A DNA stretch of 64,000 nt from Circinella minor (GCA_016758965.1 JAEPRB010000043.1:125597-189596); one strand, 5' to 3'. Shown: positions 1 to 12,373, numbered from the stretch's first letter. Made by a program: numbers and translations. Notes: generated from the letters alone by a model not told the origin.

Positions 1-24
1 TAATAATGTTATAAAAAAAATTAG

Positions 25-1562
25 CAAATGAATCCCCTGTTGCTTGGATGAAAGGTTCACTTATCGGTCGAGGCACGTTTGGTGATGTTTATTTGGGACT
101 TAATCCATTAAGTGGTGAATTGATGGCTGTAAAACAAGTCGAATTACCAGTAGAAAATTCTGCTACAGAAGAACGGAAAAAGGGAATGGTAAAGTATCGT
201 TTACAAACGTTATTGACAATATTTTTTAGATACTAATATGGTTAATAACGATAATTAGGTGGTAGCATTACAACGTGAGATTGATTTACTTAAAGATTTA
301 CAGCATGAAAATATAGTACAATATCTCGGTAATTATTTTCATTCCTTATTTAATAATAACACCATATTAGAGAAAATGGCACAAGAGTAATAACGCTGAC
401 AATAATAATATAATGTAGGGTCACAAACGGATGCTGCACATTTTAGTATTTTTCTTGAATATGTACCAGGTGGTTCAGTAGCGGGTCTACTTGCTAGTTA
501 TGGTGCATTCCAAGAACCACTGGTAACAAGTTTTGTGCGTCAAATTCTCAAGGGATTGAATTATTTACACGGAAGAGATATTGTACACAGAGATATTAAA
601 GGTGCCAATGTATTAGGTAAAATAATCATTTATATAACCCACACTAAACTTTTATATATCTTATTAACCTCATCCCCTCTTTTTTTTTATTCTTCTCCTT
701 TTATTTCTACTCCCTTTGCTGAAAATATTTTTTTTAGTGGATAATAAGGGTGGTGTAAAAATTAGTGATTTTGGTATTTCTAAAAAGGTGGAAGAAGGTA
801 AACAATTTTTGAAGTCCAACTTTGATTGGGGAAAATAAAATAGATTATTTCAGAAACGATAAACTAATCGTTTCTTTAGATATGATGCAAGTGTCATCTG
901 CTCCCCACAGACCTAGTCTGCAAGGGTCTATTTTCTGGTAAACATTTCTTGCGTTTCTTTTTTTTCATATGTAAGAAAAACAAAAACAAATGTACAAACA
1001 TGTATTAATGTTGATTAACTATTTATAGGATGGCACCAGAAGTTGTAAAACAAACACATTATACCCGTAAGGCTGATATTTGGTCATTAGGTTGTATGGT
1101 AGTTGAAATGTTCACAGGTGATCATCCATTTCCTGAATTTTCACAAATGCAAGCTATATTCAAGGTAAATTATGTTAATACTATATATATTCAAGGTTGG
1201 GGGGGAGGGAGAAAGATATATATAGAGAGAGAGTGATATAATATTTCATCAAAAAAAAAAAATGCTGACAACAGGGGGAAATACTATTTTTATTTTGGGG
1301 GGGGTGTAATAATAATAAAAAAAAAGATCGGCAGTTACACCGCGCCTAGCATTCCAGATAATATTAGTGAAGATGCTAGCGACTTTTTACGATGTACCTT
1401 TAAGTTGTAAGTTAAAAAAAGAAACTATTTTAATTAATAATAATAATAAACTAAATATTATCTTTGTCAATTTATAGAAAACATGAGGAACGACCTACAG
1501 CCAATGAATTATTGGACCATGTGTTTGTAACAACACGATGTTCCTCTCCAGATGAATGTTAA
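25..1562 (+). CDS. STE11: STE11-type MAP kinase kinase kinase, 3' part (5' end outside window)
   Basis: Serine/threonine kinase that would activate a MAPKK in the mating/filamentation/stress MAPK cascades. Exons read as 25-188, 259-328, 419-616, 738-797, 880-937, 1029-1164, 1327-1406 and 1478-1562, keeping one frame and giving about 282 visible residues, nearly all kinase domain. Seen in order: glycine loop [13 protein letters not shown], catalytic lysine in [16 protein letters not shown] catalytic loop, DFG, activation segment [12 protein letters not shown], and the C-lobe stretch ADIWSLGC...[21 protein letters not shown], which follows Ste11/Byr2 more closely than Bck1. Bases 1-24 look like the end of an intron, so the regulatory N-terminus (SAM and RAS-binding regions in the family) lies upstream. 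One splice acceptor (1324-1326) reads AAG rather than TAG/CAG. The gene ends convergently with a dual-specificity phosphatase. The assignment is firm at family level; the paralogue is inferred from the domain alone. Confidence 0.9.
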
Positions 1563-1866
1563 TCCTCATAATAACACATACAATATACAACATAACTAAT
1601 AATGATCTTATATGTTTATAACTTTTTTTTTATTTCTATTACTATTATTGTTATATTTATATATATATTTTTTTCATATATTAATATAAATATTTTATTC
1701 ACAGACATTCCCCCCCTTTTATATATACATGTATAGCGAAAGCACACACATCACACATACAAATCAAATTGTTATAAGGCTGTCTATTATTATTATTTTA
1801 TATATATATTTACTATTGTTACCCTTTTTATCACCAAAAAAGAAAAAAAGAAAGGTTTGCTTTTTT
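1563..1866. other. Convergent 3' intergenic region
   Basis: About 300 bases between the kinase stop codon and the stop of the opposing phosphatase gene. It is AT- and T-rich with TATATA runs, consistent with two facing 3' ends sharing polyadenylation signals. No coding segment is visible. Confidence 0.6.
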
Positions 1867-3234
1867 TTAGTAAATAGGAAAAAGTCTATGTAGAAACAAT
1901 GGACTAAACGGAGTGGATGGTGATTCTCCAATCCATGAAGTTCGACGTTCTAATGGTCTTCCTTCTCCATTTAATCCCCCTCCTACTTTTGTCTGTGTTG
2001 AAGGTCTAGATATGATGGTTTGTTGCTGATAAATACTATTGTTACTATGACGAGCAACCATTATAATATGGAAAATAGCAACCATGACGATCAACAAAAT
2101 ATGTAATTCGTCATCTGGTGGAAAAGTAGGGGTAGTTTTAGTGGTGGTAGTAATTATAGTATTTGAGGTAGTAGAAGAAAGGGGTAGAGAAGGACTACAA
2201 TCTTCAACAGTGAGGCAAGGAGTAGCATTAGAGGATGTTGATGATACCAGTTGCTGTTGCTGATGATGTTCTTGTATTTTGTCGCATGAATTGTTATGCT
2301 GATGAATAGCATGACTATAACCACGACGGTATTGATGAACTGTAGATGAGGCTGAACTTGCTGCTCTTCGTCGAGGTCGCTGATGTTGGGATTTTTTCGG
2401 ACTTGTAGCTTGTGCTGCATGATGATTATGATGATTAAATTGATAATGTTGATGACAATGATTATTATGATGCATAGAATTAGAGCGTGCTCGAACCATT
2501 ATTGTCTTCTTTGGAAATGCCAATAATTCAAATTCGTTTAATTGATACATAAGTTCCATATTAGGCTTAATTGCCGGTGCACGAATACGTACAAAATCAT
2601 AAGCTTCAGAAAGTGTTAGTTTCTTTTCCAATAATCCTGATGACGATAATCCTGTCGTTTTTGTCGTCGTCAAAGTCGAGAGTATTTGTTCATTGTTATT
2701 ATTATTATTGCGGGACAAATAAAGAATATAGGCAATTACCAAAGAAGCTGAACGTTCCACACCTGATTGACAATGGATCAAAACGTTCATATTGTCACGG
2801 TGAGCTGCTTCCAATATACGAATAGCGCGATGAAATTCGCGTCGAGCCAAGTTACTTTGCGTATGAGTCCATTTCAAATGATGATAGGATGATACATAAA
2901 GTGATGCCGTATCACTGTGAACTTCATCAGCTACATTCAAAATACATGAAATTTCGTGACGTTCGAGCATGTCCCTACTTTCGGCTGTGTGACAAGCACC
3001 TAAGAACAAATTAGGTAGAATTTGTGCAGGTCCATTCTCATAGTGAGTTAAATGTTGAGGTTCTTGCGATGGTGGATTATATGTTTTACATGCTGGTGTT
3101 ATTTGCGCGGCTGTTGTTATTAAAATAGGTGGTGTAGTAGTAGTACGGCGCGATGTTAGGTTTAATGAAAGGTTTTTATGATTCTTACGTTTATCACTAG
3201 GGATATGAGGAATAGGTCGATGCAAAGAAACCAT
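1867..3234 (-). CDS. Dual-specificity protein phosphatase, Msg5/Pmp1-like
   Basis: Cysteine-based phosphatase of the type that dephosphorylates Tyr/Thr of MAP kinases. It is modelled as one exon of 455 residues. The start is the ATG whose complement is at 3232-3234; the frame extends upstream only to a TTG. The catalytic domain spans about residues 65-240: YENGPAQILPNLFLG, then SCILNVADEV, then the signature HCQSGVERSAS with nucleophilic Cys near residue 155 and Arg six residues later. The Asp that serves as general acid in many members is not obvious in the WTHTQSN segment. The C-terminal half is low complexity (His, Gln, Ser, Thr, Asn) with a hydrophobic stretch (LLIVMVAIFHIIMVA), which may be a membrane anchor or part of an unrecognised intron. 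Its position tail-to-tail with a STE11-like kinase is suggestive but not proof of a shared pathway. Confidence 0.85.
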   Translation of the reverse strand: MVSLHRPIPHIPSDKRKNHKNLSLNLTSRRTTTTPPILITTAAQITPACKTYNPPSQEPQHLTHYENGPAQILPNLFLGACHTAESRDMLERHEISCILNVADEVHSDTASLYVSSYHHLKWTHTQSNLARREFHRAIRILEAAHRDNMNVLIHCQSGVERSASLVIAYILYLSRNNNNNNEQILSTLTTTKTTGLSSSGLLEKKLTLSEAYDFVRIRAPAIKPNMELMYQLNEFELLAFPKKTIMVRARSNSMHHNNHCHQHYQFNHHNHHAAQATSPKKSQHQRPRRRAASSASSTVHQYRRGYSHAIHQHNNSCDKIQEHHQQQQLVSSTSSNATPCLTVEDCSPSLPLSSTTSNTIITTTTKTTPTFPPDDELHILLIVMVAIFHIIMVARHSNNSIYQQQTIISRPSTQTKVGGGLNGEGRPLERRTSWIGESPSTPFSPLFLHRLFPIY

Positions 3235-4039
3235 GCAAGAATAAGTACAAACAAGAAGGGCAAAGAAAAAGTTGGACAAAAGAAAGAAAGAGTGAGAAAA
3301 AGAAAAAGAAAATTAAAGATTTATATGAGAAAGATATAATAATGATTTGAAGTATAAATCCAAAGCATAAAATAAATAAATAAATAAAAAAGGGGGAGGG
3401 AAGGTGGAAGGAAGGGGGGTAAGTAGAAGATTTGAAAGGAGAGAGAGTGAGAAAAGAATAATCCCTGCTGTACAATTACAAGATTCTTCTTTTTCAAAAG
3501 GGTCATCCATTTAAAGAAAACTTTCTGTTTTAAAAAAGGAGGCAAAAAAAAAACAGAGGAGTACATAAGAGTTGATTTTTCTTATCCTTAATTGAGGTCA
3601 ATAAAGAGAAAGAGAAAGGGAATTTATATATTTCTTAATAAATGAAATGCGTGAACCATAATAACTATATATCAACAATAATAATTCAATTCTTTTCCCC
3701 TTCGCACCAAAACCTCCTTGATTTTCCCTTCTAGCTTTTTTTTAAAATAAATAAAAACCCTCCCCTTTGCTGCTATGCATCATCTAATCCTAATATGCAT
3801 ATTTGCCCAATTCAATCTATAAAAAGAATCATAGTAGTTGTGTATATGTTTAAATATTATACGTGAAACAAAATGACAATTTTTATTAATAAAATAAAAA
3901 TTAATGAGAGTGTTTTTTTTTTGTGGTAAGTTGAAATATGTTCAGTCAAGGTCGTTTTACATTATCAGCACACAGTTCATGACAGATAAAAAAAAGGATG
4001 CTTAGTAAATATACAGGTGTCAGAATATATTTTTTCTAA
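3235..4039. promoter_or_regulatory. Upstream region of the phosphatase gene and 3' region of the STM1-like gene
   Basis: No coding segment seen. On the minus strand, bases about 3240-3480 are strongly pyrimidine-rich (CT runs), as in many fungal promoters and 5' leaders. The distal part (3600-4039) is AT-rich and holds the 3' untranslated end of the neighbouring minus-strand gene. Small open frames here are low-complexity products of the CT tracts. Confidence 0.5.
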
Positions 4040-5704
4040 TTAAGCAGTGGCACCCAAAGAAGGGAAAGCGGCATCATCTTGAATGTTGATAGAGGGAGCA
4101 GCACCAGATTGACGGCCACGACGACCATTACCACGACCACGACGTTCACCGCCACGACGGTTGTCGCCACCACGACGGTTGTCGCCACGGAAACCGCCAC
4201 GAGACTTCTCCTGGAAGCGTTGTTCGATTTCAACAACAACCTTATCCTTACGTTGTTGCTTATCCTTCTTGGCAACAGGCTTGGCTTCCTATATAGTCAT
4301 CCACAAAAAAAATGCAATATTTTAATAAAATAATTCACTTTTTTTTTTCTTTTCCAATGATCCTTCTTTGTATAATTCAACTGTTTTTCTTTTTATTCCA
4401 TTCTTTTCTCTTGTCATCAATAGCTTTTTACATAAATGCAAAATTATATTTTTTTTTCTTACCTTGACGAAGAAATCGGGTTCTTCTTCCTTGACTAAGG
4501 CAACAGCGTTTTCGAACTTCTTATCGGGTTCGGAACCTTCGTTGGCCTTACGAGCTTCAGGAAGAGAGACCTTCAAACCCTTGCTAGCCTTTTCGGCCAA
4601 GTATTCTTCCAAAGTCTTAACTTGCTCTTCGGGCTCAGCAACTTCAGCAGAGGCTTCTTCAGTAGTGTCCTTGGGGGAAGCAGAGTCGCGAGCACTATTT
4701 TTTTTCAATATAATAATAAAAACATTTAGAACAATCCAAAATTACTTTATATAACATTCTTTTTTTGTCTTCTTGCTTTTTTTTCCCTTTTCTCTTGAGT
4801 TTCATCCAACTGGTTTTTTTCCTCTTTCCAATTGTTCAAACCGATTTTTCCCTTTCTTCATATATTCGAAATATATACTTACGCTTCGGCTTCAGCAGTT
4901 TCGGGGTGACCCCAACCTTGCTTTTCCTTCTTTTCGCTGTCACTATTATTTTTATTAAATCATATTTATTAACCTTAATGCCAATTTGAACCGAGCAAAA
5001 AAAAAATATTTCGAGATTCGGGTGTTGTATATATAATTTAGTTAAAAAAACTACTCACGCAATGCCGGTACCGCTGTGACGATCAAATTGACGACCACGT
5101 TGTTGACGACCGCTTTGTTGGCGACCACCACGACGACCACCACGGGCACCACCACGGGCTAATAATTAAAAATATAAATATAAAAATTAGAAACAGAAGC
5201 AAACTAGTTTTTCGTTTTCCAAAAAAAGTCGAGAATTGAACGGGGAATTTTCCAGGTCGAACGAAAAAAAAAAAGCAAAAATGTATTTTTTTTCTTGTCA
5301 ATCGAATTTCTTTTTTTTTTGTTATTTTTTTTTCCCTTTCATCCCCCTGGAAGAGGGGTATAATGAAAAGGGGAAAAGAAATTGAATTGAAATAAGTGCT
5401 TTTTGTTTGTTTGTTTGTTGTAGTTATTTTCTTTTTTTGTTGGAAGCTTTATTTCTCGAGTTTTTTTTTTTGCCATTGTTGCTTTTCTTTTTTTTTCGAC
5501 CTTTTTGGTTTTCTTTTGTTGTGAAAGAATGAAAAAGTAAATTATTTAATTACCACCAGTGGGTTTGCCGTTGGCACGCTTCTCGCCGTTAGCCTTGGTT
5601 TCATCAACCTTCTTTTCCTGCTTGACAGGAGTAGCAGGTTGACGGACTTCGTTATCGTCACCGAGGATATCGAAGAGGTTCTTGGAGAACGTGGCGTTGG
5701 ACAT
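4040..5704 (-). CDS. STM1: STM1/SERBP1-like ribosome-associated protein (HABP4/PAI-RBP1 family)
   Basis: Proteins of this family clamp idle ribosomes and bind mRNA; yeast Stm1 preserves 80S ribosomes in starvation. Exons in transcript order: 5554-5704, 5059-5158, 4883-4942, 4463-4694, 4040-4288, giving 263 residues in one frame. The N-terminus reads MSNATFSKNLFDILGDDNEV, which matches the Stm1 N-terminal FDLLGxD motif. An Arg/Gly-rich segment follows (RGGARGGRRGGR), then an acidic part, TLEEYLAEKA (the family's TLxEYxA motif), a Lys-rich segment, a second RGG region (about residues 205-235) and a terminal DDAAFPSLGA. Codon use is noticeably more GC-biased than in neighbours, as in a highly expressed gene. 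A telo-box-like repeat lies about 220 bases upstream. Function is inferred from family. Confidence 0.88.
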
Positions 5705-5925
5705 GACTATACGACCTTAGAAACTGATTCTTTGCGATGGATGGCCTCGTTAGTAGTGAGGATGCGGATGGATGGATTATCGCAAAAAAAGGGACGGATT
5801 CGATGCACCATCTGTAAGTTTGAATTTTAGCCTTTTCCCCAAGGTAAAACATTGTACCGCTTGATTTGATTTAATATGATGGTTTTTTTACTTCCCGCTT
5901 CCTTCTTTCTTGTTTTCCCAAATGC

Positions 5926-5936
5926 AACCCTAACCC
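5926..5936 (-). promoter_or_regulatory. Telo-box-like element upstream of the STM1-like gene
   Basis: The plus strand reads AACCCTAACCC, so the gene strand reads GGGTTAGGGTT, about 222 bases upstream of the start codon. Such AACCCTAA boxes are bound by Tbf1/TRF-type factors in promoters of ribosomal genes in several fungi. The motif is seen directly; its function here is inferred. Confidence 0.5.
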
Positions 5937-8028
5937 AACCCTTTTCACCATTCCTCTCTCCCCCTCAACCCCTAAAAAAGTAGTTACTTGGAAACAAAAA
6001 AAAATGGATATACTTGTGAAGAATTTTCGGCAGCCATTATTATTATTATTAATGCTATATTTTCGTTATTGTTTGGATGAAAAAAAAATAGTATATCTTT
6101 TATTTTTATTTTTATGTTTGGGTTTTCCCATTGTTTTTTTATTTATAACCGAAACGATAAAATCTATTCCCGATCATAATTTAATTAGTTCAATAATATA
6201 TTTAGGAGTTTACAATTACTAATCATATTATGCAAAGTATTTAAGTTCAATTGAAAAAGTATGTACATAAAATGATTATCATTACAGTAAAAAGTCTATG
6301 ATTCTGGTAACTAGTTAATGTCACAGCAAATATGGAGAGCAATCATAAAAAATAAAGTAAAATTTAAAGTTTTTCACAAAAAAAAAACCTTATTTCCTTT
6401 TGTTTTTGAAACATTGCGTCAATTAACAAGCAGTGACATAAAAATGATCCCATTTAATATACTTGTTGTGACCAGGCAATATTTTTGCTTTTTATGCTGT
6501 CAAAAATTAACATCTTTTCAAAATTGTTATATACACATGAAAGTGGGAAATTTATTGTCACGAATATAAATGTAATTAATTTATAAATGCTATTTTGAGT
6601 GCAACTGTGAGAATTACAACTGAGTTTCTTTCCTAAAAGGATAATAGGCACATGAGTATAATGTATATTGCTATAGAAACGCTCTACAACTTGTTTTTTA
6701 TTATCTTGACACACAGCGAATTAAGATGCTATTGGAGACAAGATCGAAGTATAAAAAAATAATAATACATCGTAGTACGTAGATTTATTTATTTATTTTT
6801 TTATAAAAAGAAATTGTGCTGAAAAATACATAAGAATAGGTTTTTTAGTCACTACATAGATACGTCGTATATTTATACTGAGACTTTAAAAATAAAGTGA
6901 GCATCGAACAAAAAACATACAAACATAATATGCTCTTTTTTATTAAAAAAAAGGACTCTCAAAAATTCTGGGGAGCAGTGTTCTCCTAGATCTAGAAAAT
7001 GGCGAGTGTTCAGCAAAACAAAAATATTTGGGTTAAAGTAAACAAATATATTCCACGGTTTACTTGACAGTGCAAACAGAACGAATCATATTTTAGTTTA
7101 AAAATACACTGTTACAAGATATTGACACTACACCTTTCTTTTATGATACCATATCTATCAATAAAAGTATAGAAAACTACTTCTTTTTTGAACCCTCCTG
7201 ATATACGAACTTTGATAACAAGAATTAATGATGTTTATGTTTTGTGTATGTAATGATGGCTCAATTCTATTGTGATATATAAGTTTGTTTTTCTGTAGAA
7301 TTACTCTCATATCTCAACAAGGTTTTATTTATCCCTTAAAACAATTTTTTTTCATACATACTTTTATAACATTATCTAGCGAATACGAGTATGAAGGGAA
7401 AGGGTCTGTTGATAGACAGTTTTACTATTATTATTATATCTCATTATAACTATTTCACATTTTTTGGTTCTCTAACATTTCAATATGAAGTCACGAGGTA
7501 ACATGATTACTTTACTTGTCATCAGATATAGTAATTGATAGCTGTTATTATCATGTTTTACCCCGCAGTTCGATATTAAAAATATAAAAATTAATAACTA
7601 TCCATTTTTTTAATCCCTTTATTTCTTTCTTTTACGATCACTTCACCTCTCCCCCCCCAAAAAAAAAGTCATCTTGTCCCTACGTCATTCTCCCCCATTC
7701 TCGTGATAAGCGACTAAAATGGACTTATACAGATTTCTAGACCAATGAAAGACCCCCCTTTTTTTCATAATAGAATTTTTGAAGGTAAAAAAAAAAAGTC
7801 ATTGTAAACGATTGTTATTTTAAAGTAAATCACGAAATAAGAATTTATCGGTTTTACTCTCTCTTCTACTTGTTTATCTTTATACCAAGGAAGACAGTAA
7901 AAAAAAAAAAGAATGAAGAGGGAGAAAGGGAAAGGCAATAAAAATAAAATAACAAAGAAACAAAATAAACAAAGTTACAAATTTAGCGTACAGGATTTCT
8001 GGACACAACCCTCAATTTTTTGGCTTAA

Positions 8029-8278
8029 CTTATGATGGCGGTATTTTTGGCTTATGATATGCTATAATTTCCGCTTATGATAGTTAATCCCATAAAAGCA
8101 GGTGTAGCAAATACGAATAAAAAAAATTGATATTGGTCGCGAAAAACTCCCCCTATCATTTGTGTAAATCTATAATCTTTACAAGTAAATCTCTTAGACC
8201 TCAGAAGTAAGAAAATTATATATATATCATGAGCGAAAAATATGGTATATCATAAGCTAAAAATGCCGCCATCATAAG
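8029..8278. repeat. 250-bp element with 32-bp inverted arms
   Basis: The left arm at 8029-8060 (CTTATGATGGCGG...) is the inverted copy of 8247-8278, with 30 of 32 bases matching. The octamer CTTATGAT recurs inside the element, also near 8090. The size and AT-rich centre resemble a MITE or a small fold-back element. I saw no clear target-site duplication. Confidence 0.6.
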
Positions 8279-9730
8279 CGCAAAATTCTATATTAAGATT
8301 TGATTTGTTAAATGTAAAGTAACAGTCAGTCAAAAATGTCGTGTGACCGAATGCGTAGTAACAAAATGACTGAGATTTAGTCACCAAAGAAAGTAAAAAG
8401 ATCGATGTACCCAAGAGTAAGTTACTTTTCACCCAAGTGTAATAAGGTTGAACTTCTAAGTCAGTATTGTACTCATCCATTTATTATATATGATATTAGC
8501 TTTGCTTATGTCAAATATGATATTGTTCACACCAATTAAAATACGATCAAGTATTAATTGCTTGGAGATTCTCCCCCACAACTTCAAATTTACACAAAAA
8601 AAAATCTTGACACTATTTTCCAAACGCTGTTGTGGAGGAGCAAAGTTAATACGGGGTCTCAACCAGTAAATTAGTATCGATAACATAATGGTCCATCCTT
8701 TTATATTTTTTACCATTGTTATGTCAGATAAATAATAAATAATAATAATAAAAGGTAAATAAACATAATTTGTCAAGAATATTTTATTTTATTTTTCAAT
8801 AAAAACGATAATTCTTATTCAATGATGAGTTTCATTTATTTATATATACTATCATATTTAATTACGTAAATAATGTGTTCTACGTACGTACGTACTATAT
8901 TGTAGATAGTATTTTACCCTATAAGAATTTAAATTATTATTATAGGGTGTGAGATATATACTTTGTTGATCTGGTGTGACAATGTTACAAAAAACCGTTT
9001 AGGACTAGCTTTTTCTTTTAAAGAAAATAAATGTTTTGAACCAACAAGTCAACTTCAAAAAAAAAAAAACAGAGTTGGATAATGGATTGATGTTAAATAA
9101 AACATATTTTAATTTTTTCTATGATTGATTATTTGCTCATTACCTTTTGTTCAAGTTCACTCAATAACTCAGAAGAATAAAAATCATGGATTGTCACCTA
9201 GCAACTTTTATTACGAAACATTTACTTTATTAATCATGTTTTTTTTCTAACCATTGGTGATTATATAGTATTTTATTGATAAAAGAGATTATTATTGTAC
9301 GTATTTAAAGTAATAATTAATAATTAGGGCAGTTTTTCAAACTTACGTATTGGAAAGGTTTACCGAGTCCATTAATAGATTTTTCATTAGTACTTTTATT
9401 CCCAATAGAAAAAAAAAATAGAAAAAGTTAGTAAAAGTAATAAAAATCAAATGTGAAAAAGAAAAGAATCTCTCTCGTTTACCAATATGTAACATAAAAT
9501 ACAAAAGATAAATTTATCACAAAAAAAAAAAACATTAGCATTATATATCAAACAATCTGGCATAATACATATTCAAAACGTTGGAGTCATAATTTTATTG
9601 GCTCATTTAACATTTCCCCCCTAAATTGTAAGATGATTGGTTTGTATATTATTCTATATCCCCCAGAACCTTTAACCCAGCATAAAATTTTGTGGGGGGT
9701 AAGAAATGGTTTGTGTACTTTTAGGATAGG

Positions 9731-9739
9731 TATATAAGG
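9731..9739 (+). promoter_or_regulatory. Possible TATA box
   Basis: TATATAAGG lies about 200 bases before the start codon at 9935 and is followed by a long CT-rich tract, the usual arrangement around a fungal transcription start. In such an AT-rich genome a TATA-like string has limited weight. Confidence 0.35.
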
Positions 9740-9934
9740 TCATCCCAAAAAAAAAGGCTAAAAGAAGATTTGCTGAGTTTTCTCTTTTTTTCCTTTCTTC
9801 TCTCGTTTTTCCTTTTTCCTTTTTTTTTGTGGTTCAACTACGTAAACTAAGGGGTTCACCTCTTTTTTTTTAAAAAAAAATATATACAGTTTCTTTTGAA
9901 TTCGAATATATCTTTATATATATATAATCACACA

Positions 9935-11943
9935 ATGCCTATTGCTTTATTTACGCAAGAAAATAATAATAATAATAATAACGACGATGATGACGATGAA
10001 GAAATGTTATATGATACCTTTACACTTTCGTTTGATGATTTATCACCAATGCTTGAAGACACCGTTGTTTTTCATGAAGTCCATCCAATGTCATCAGAAG
10101 ACTCTTCTCTAACAGCAACAGCAGCAATAACAGAACGTTTTAGATTACAGCGTCAACAACAAGAAAATAATAATAATGAAGAAGAAGAAGATGTAAATAT
10201 GTCTGATGATGACGACGCTGAAAATGGTCGTAATAACATAACTAGTTCGTATTCTTCGTCACTTGGTCAAATAGCATCCGTGGCGCAGTCTCAACAACAA
10301 CAACAACAACAATCCGCAGCAAGAGTTCGTCGTAGCCGTCGTCGTCGCTCTCGTAGTAATGGTGGTTCTCTTAGCAACAGTAGTGAGAGTAATAATAATC
10401 ATAATAGCGGAAATGATGGTTTAACAGGGAGCGGCGATATTGTAGGGGGCACTCCTTCATTACGTCGTCAACGTGGATTTTATCAATTGGACACTCCACC
10501 GCGGATTTTAAGAACTAATCGTTCTCGTTTTAGTATTGCTGGTGATAATAATAATAACAATGATGAAAACAATAATAATCGTAACCAACAAGATATAAGT
10601 TTACTCCCACATTCAACGCATGACTATTACCTTCGTCAAGAAGGAAGTAATAGTAATCGGGATCCACGATTATTAAGAAGAGCACGATCAAGATTAAATA
10701 GTCCTTGGGTACGGCATCATCAACATCATTATTATAATCAACAACAAAATAGTCGACGGAGTAGTAGTAGTAGCAATAATTATTATTGTATCGGTGAAAG
10801 AGCGATTGATTTATCAAGCTATAACAAAAAGTCCGAACAACGTTCAGTTTCAGATCATCAACTATTAGATTTTGATATTGTTATGGATGATGGTGGTCAA
10901 TATAGATATGAAGATGATGATGGTGAAGATGATAATGGAAGGTAAAAAAAAAATATTATTATAAAAAGGAAAAAAAAACGATTATAAAATAGAAAATCAT
11001 AAAAGCAACAAATTTTGCATATATGCATAATCATAATGCTAAAGGGGACTTTTTATTATAACTCCGTTTATAAATAGCTCAATGTTCGGTGTTGAAAATA
11101 TCTTACAAAATGATGATTCAGTTTATTGGTAAGTAAATATTTATATGTATTAAAAAGCAATGATAGATAAATCTAATAATAAATAATTGAATTAGTTCCG
11201 GAAGAAGTGGTTCGATTAATATTCTCATGCAGTATTGCGGCTCGGCTATGAATAATCCGCTGATGAATGACAAGAGTTGCGTGATCTCGCAGATTATAAT
11301 CAAATCACCGCAGCGAGGGTAAACAATTCGTGCTAAAAAAAAAAGCATACTAATATACGTTGATACTTATATATTTATATATACTAAATTAATCTATTAC
11401 CTTTTTTCTTTTTTTTTTTAATTGTGGGGGGAATGATTCTATAGATTTACAGCACCATGTATGTTAAGTTGGAAACTTTTTTTTTTTTTTGGATTATGTA
11501 AAATATATAAACTTAATTGAAACTTTTTCATTTGTTATTTATAGGTAAAGAAGGTCTTTTTTTCATTTCATATAATCCGATAGATATAGACAGTAAGTTA
11601 GAATTTTTTTTTCATATATATATATATATAAAAGTGTGTTAATAATAAATAATTAGGTACAGCCAAATTCGACAATTATACAAAAAGTGATTATGAACGT
11701 TATGTAAGATTAAAAGGTGGACATGATCGATTAGATGATTCTGATCCAGTAGGATGGTTTAGTATGTCAAGTGATCGACAAGACATAGTTCATATTAATG
11801 ACAGAGTTGGTAAATATGTATTAGTCAAATTACTCCGTGCAGAAAAAAGAATAGAAGGTGAATCAGAAAATATTGATTTACAATATGTTGCAATCATTGG
11901 TTATTCTGGTGCTAGAGCTTTTGCAAGTGCACGTCTTTGTTAA
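9935..11943 (+). CDS. Protein with DOC/discoidin-like (galactose-binding fold) C-terminal domain
   Basis: Six exons keep one frame: 9935-10941, 11078-11128, 11196-11318, 11445-11458, 11545-11592, 11657-11943, coding 509 residues. The frame before 9935 reaches only a TTG, so the ATG at 9935 is taken. Residues 1-335 are low complexity: runs of Asn, Asp, Glu and Gln, then an Arg/Ser-rich part (RRSRRRRSRS), probably disordered and nuclear. The C-terminal 170 residues are ordered: FGVENILQNDDSVYCSGRSG, then SCVISQIIIKSP, FTAPCKEGLFFISY, and RVGKYVLVKLLRAE followed by IDLQYVAIIGYSG. The pattern of an opening Trp/Cys-Ser-Ser loop and closing 'VKLL ... IDLQYVAIIGY' resembles DOC1/APC10-like beta-sandwich domains. 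This is a fold-level impression, not a named family. The fourth exon is only 14 bases. Confidence 0.72.
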
Positions 11944-12373
11944 TACCCTTTTTCATTTACATATATAAAAACATTCCCTCCCTCCCCTTCCTTCTTATTA
12001 TTTCATATTCAATTCCAATATACCAAACACAACAATAATAAAAAACTATTCATTTATAAATTATGATTAGTTTATCCAATCCTTATTCTCTTCTTTCTTT
12101 TTTTGTATATTACATTTATATATATATATATTCATCATTATACACATTTTATACACATACACGCACACCCATTCCCAAACATTCAATCTTTGATTTTACC
12201 AATGCATTTTTAAATAACCTTACCCCTTCTTTTTTTATTATTATTATTATTATACTAAAACTATTACTAATAAGATATTAAAAAAAGATATAAAAATTTC
12301 ATTACAGATATATATATATATATATATATTATATACGTAATCAACATTATTTTATAATAATAAGTTTTATTTA
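11944..12373. other. Convergent intergenic region
   Basis: 430 AT-rich bases between two facing stop codons, with TA dinucleotide runs near 12310-12330. No gene seen. Confidence 0.6.

Larger units (their letters stand above)
5705..9934. other. 4.2-kb gene-poor region
   Basis: The first 250 bases are the promoter of the STM1-like gene and the last 250 are the promoter of the gene at 9935. Between them the DNA is AT-rich with frequent stops in all frames, with no recognisable protein, tRNA or rRNA. The only structure noted is the inverted repeat at 8029-8278 and a broken open frame on the minus strand at about 8250-8776. CT-rich and poly-A/T tracts are scattered through it. Confidence 0.5.

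Noticed and set aside
3235..3279. Upstream extension of the phosphatase frame beginning at TTG
   Set aside because: Non-ATG start; the first in-frame ATG (complement at 3232-3234) is used.
4079..4333. Open frame opposite the RGG region of the STM1-like gene, coding a Thr-rich protein
   Set aside because: Shadow of the Arg/Gly repeats on the other strand.
9896..9934. Upstream extension of the gene at 9935 beginning at TTG
   Set aside because: The first ATG in frame is at 9935; the extension lies in a TA-rich leader.
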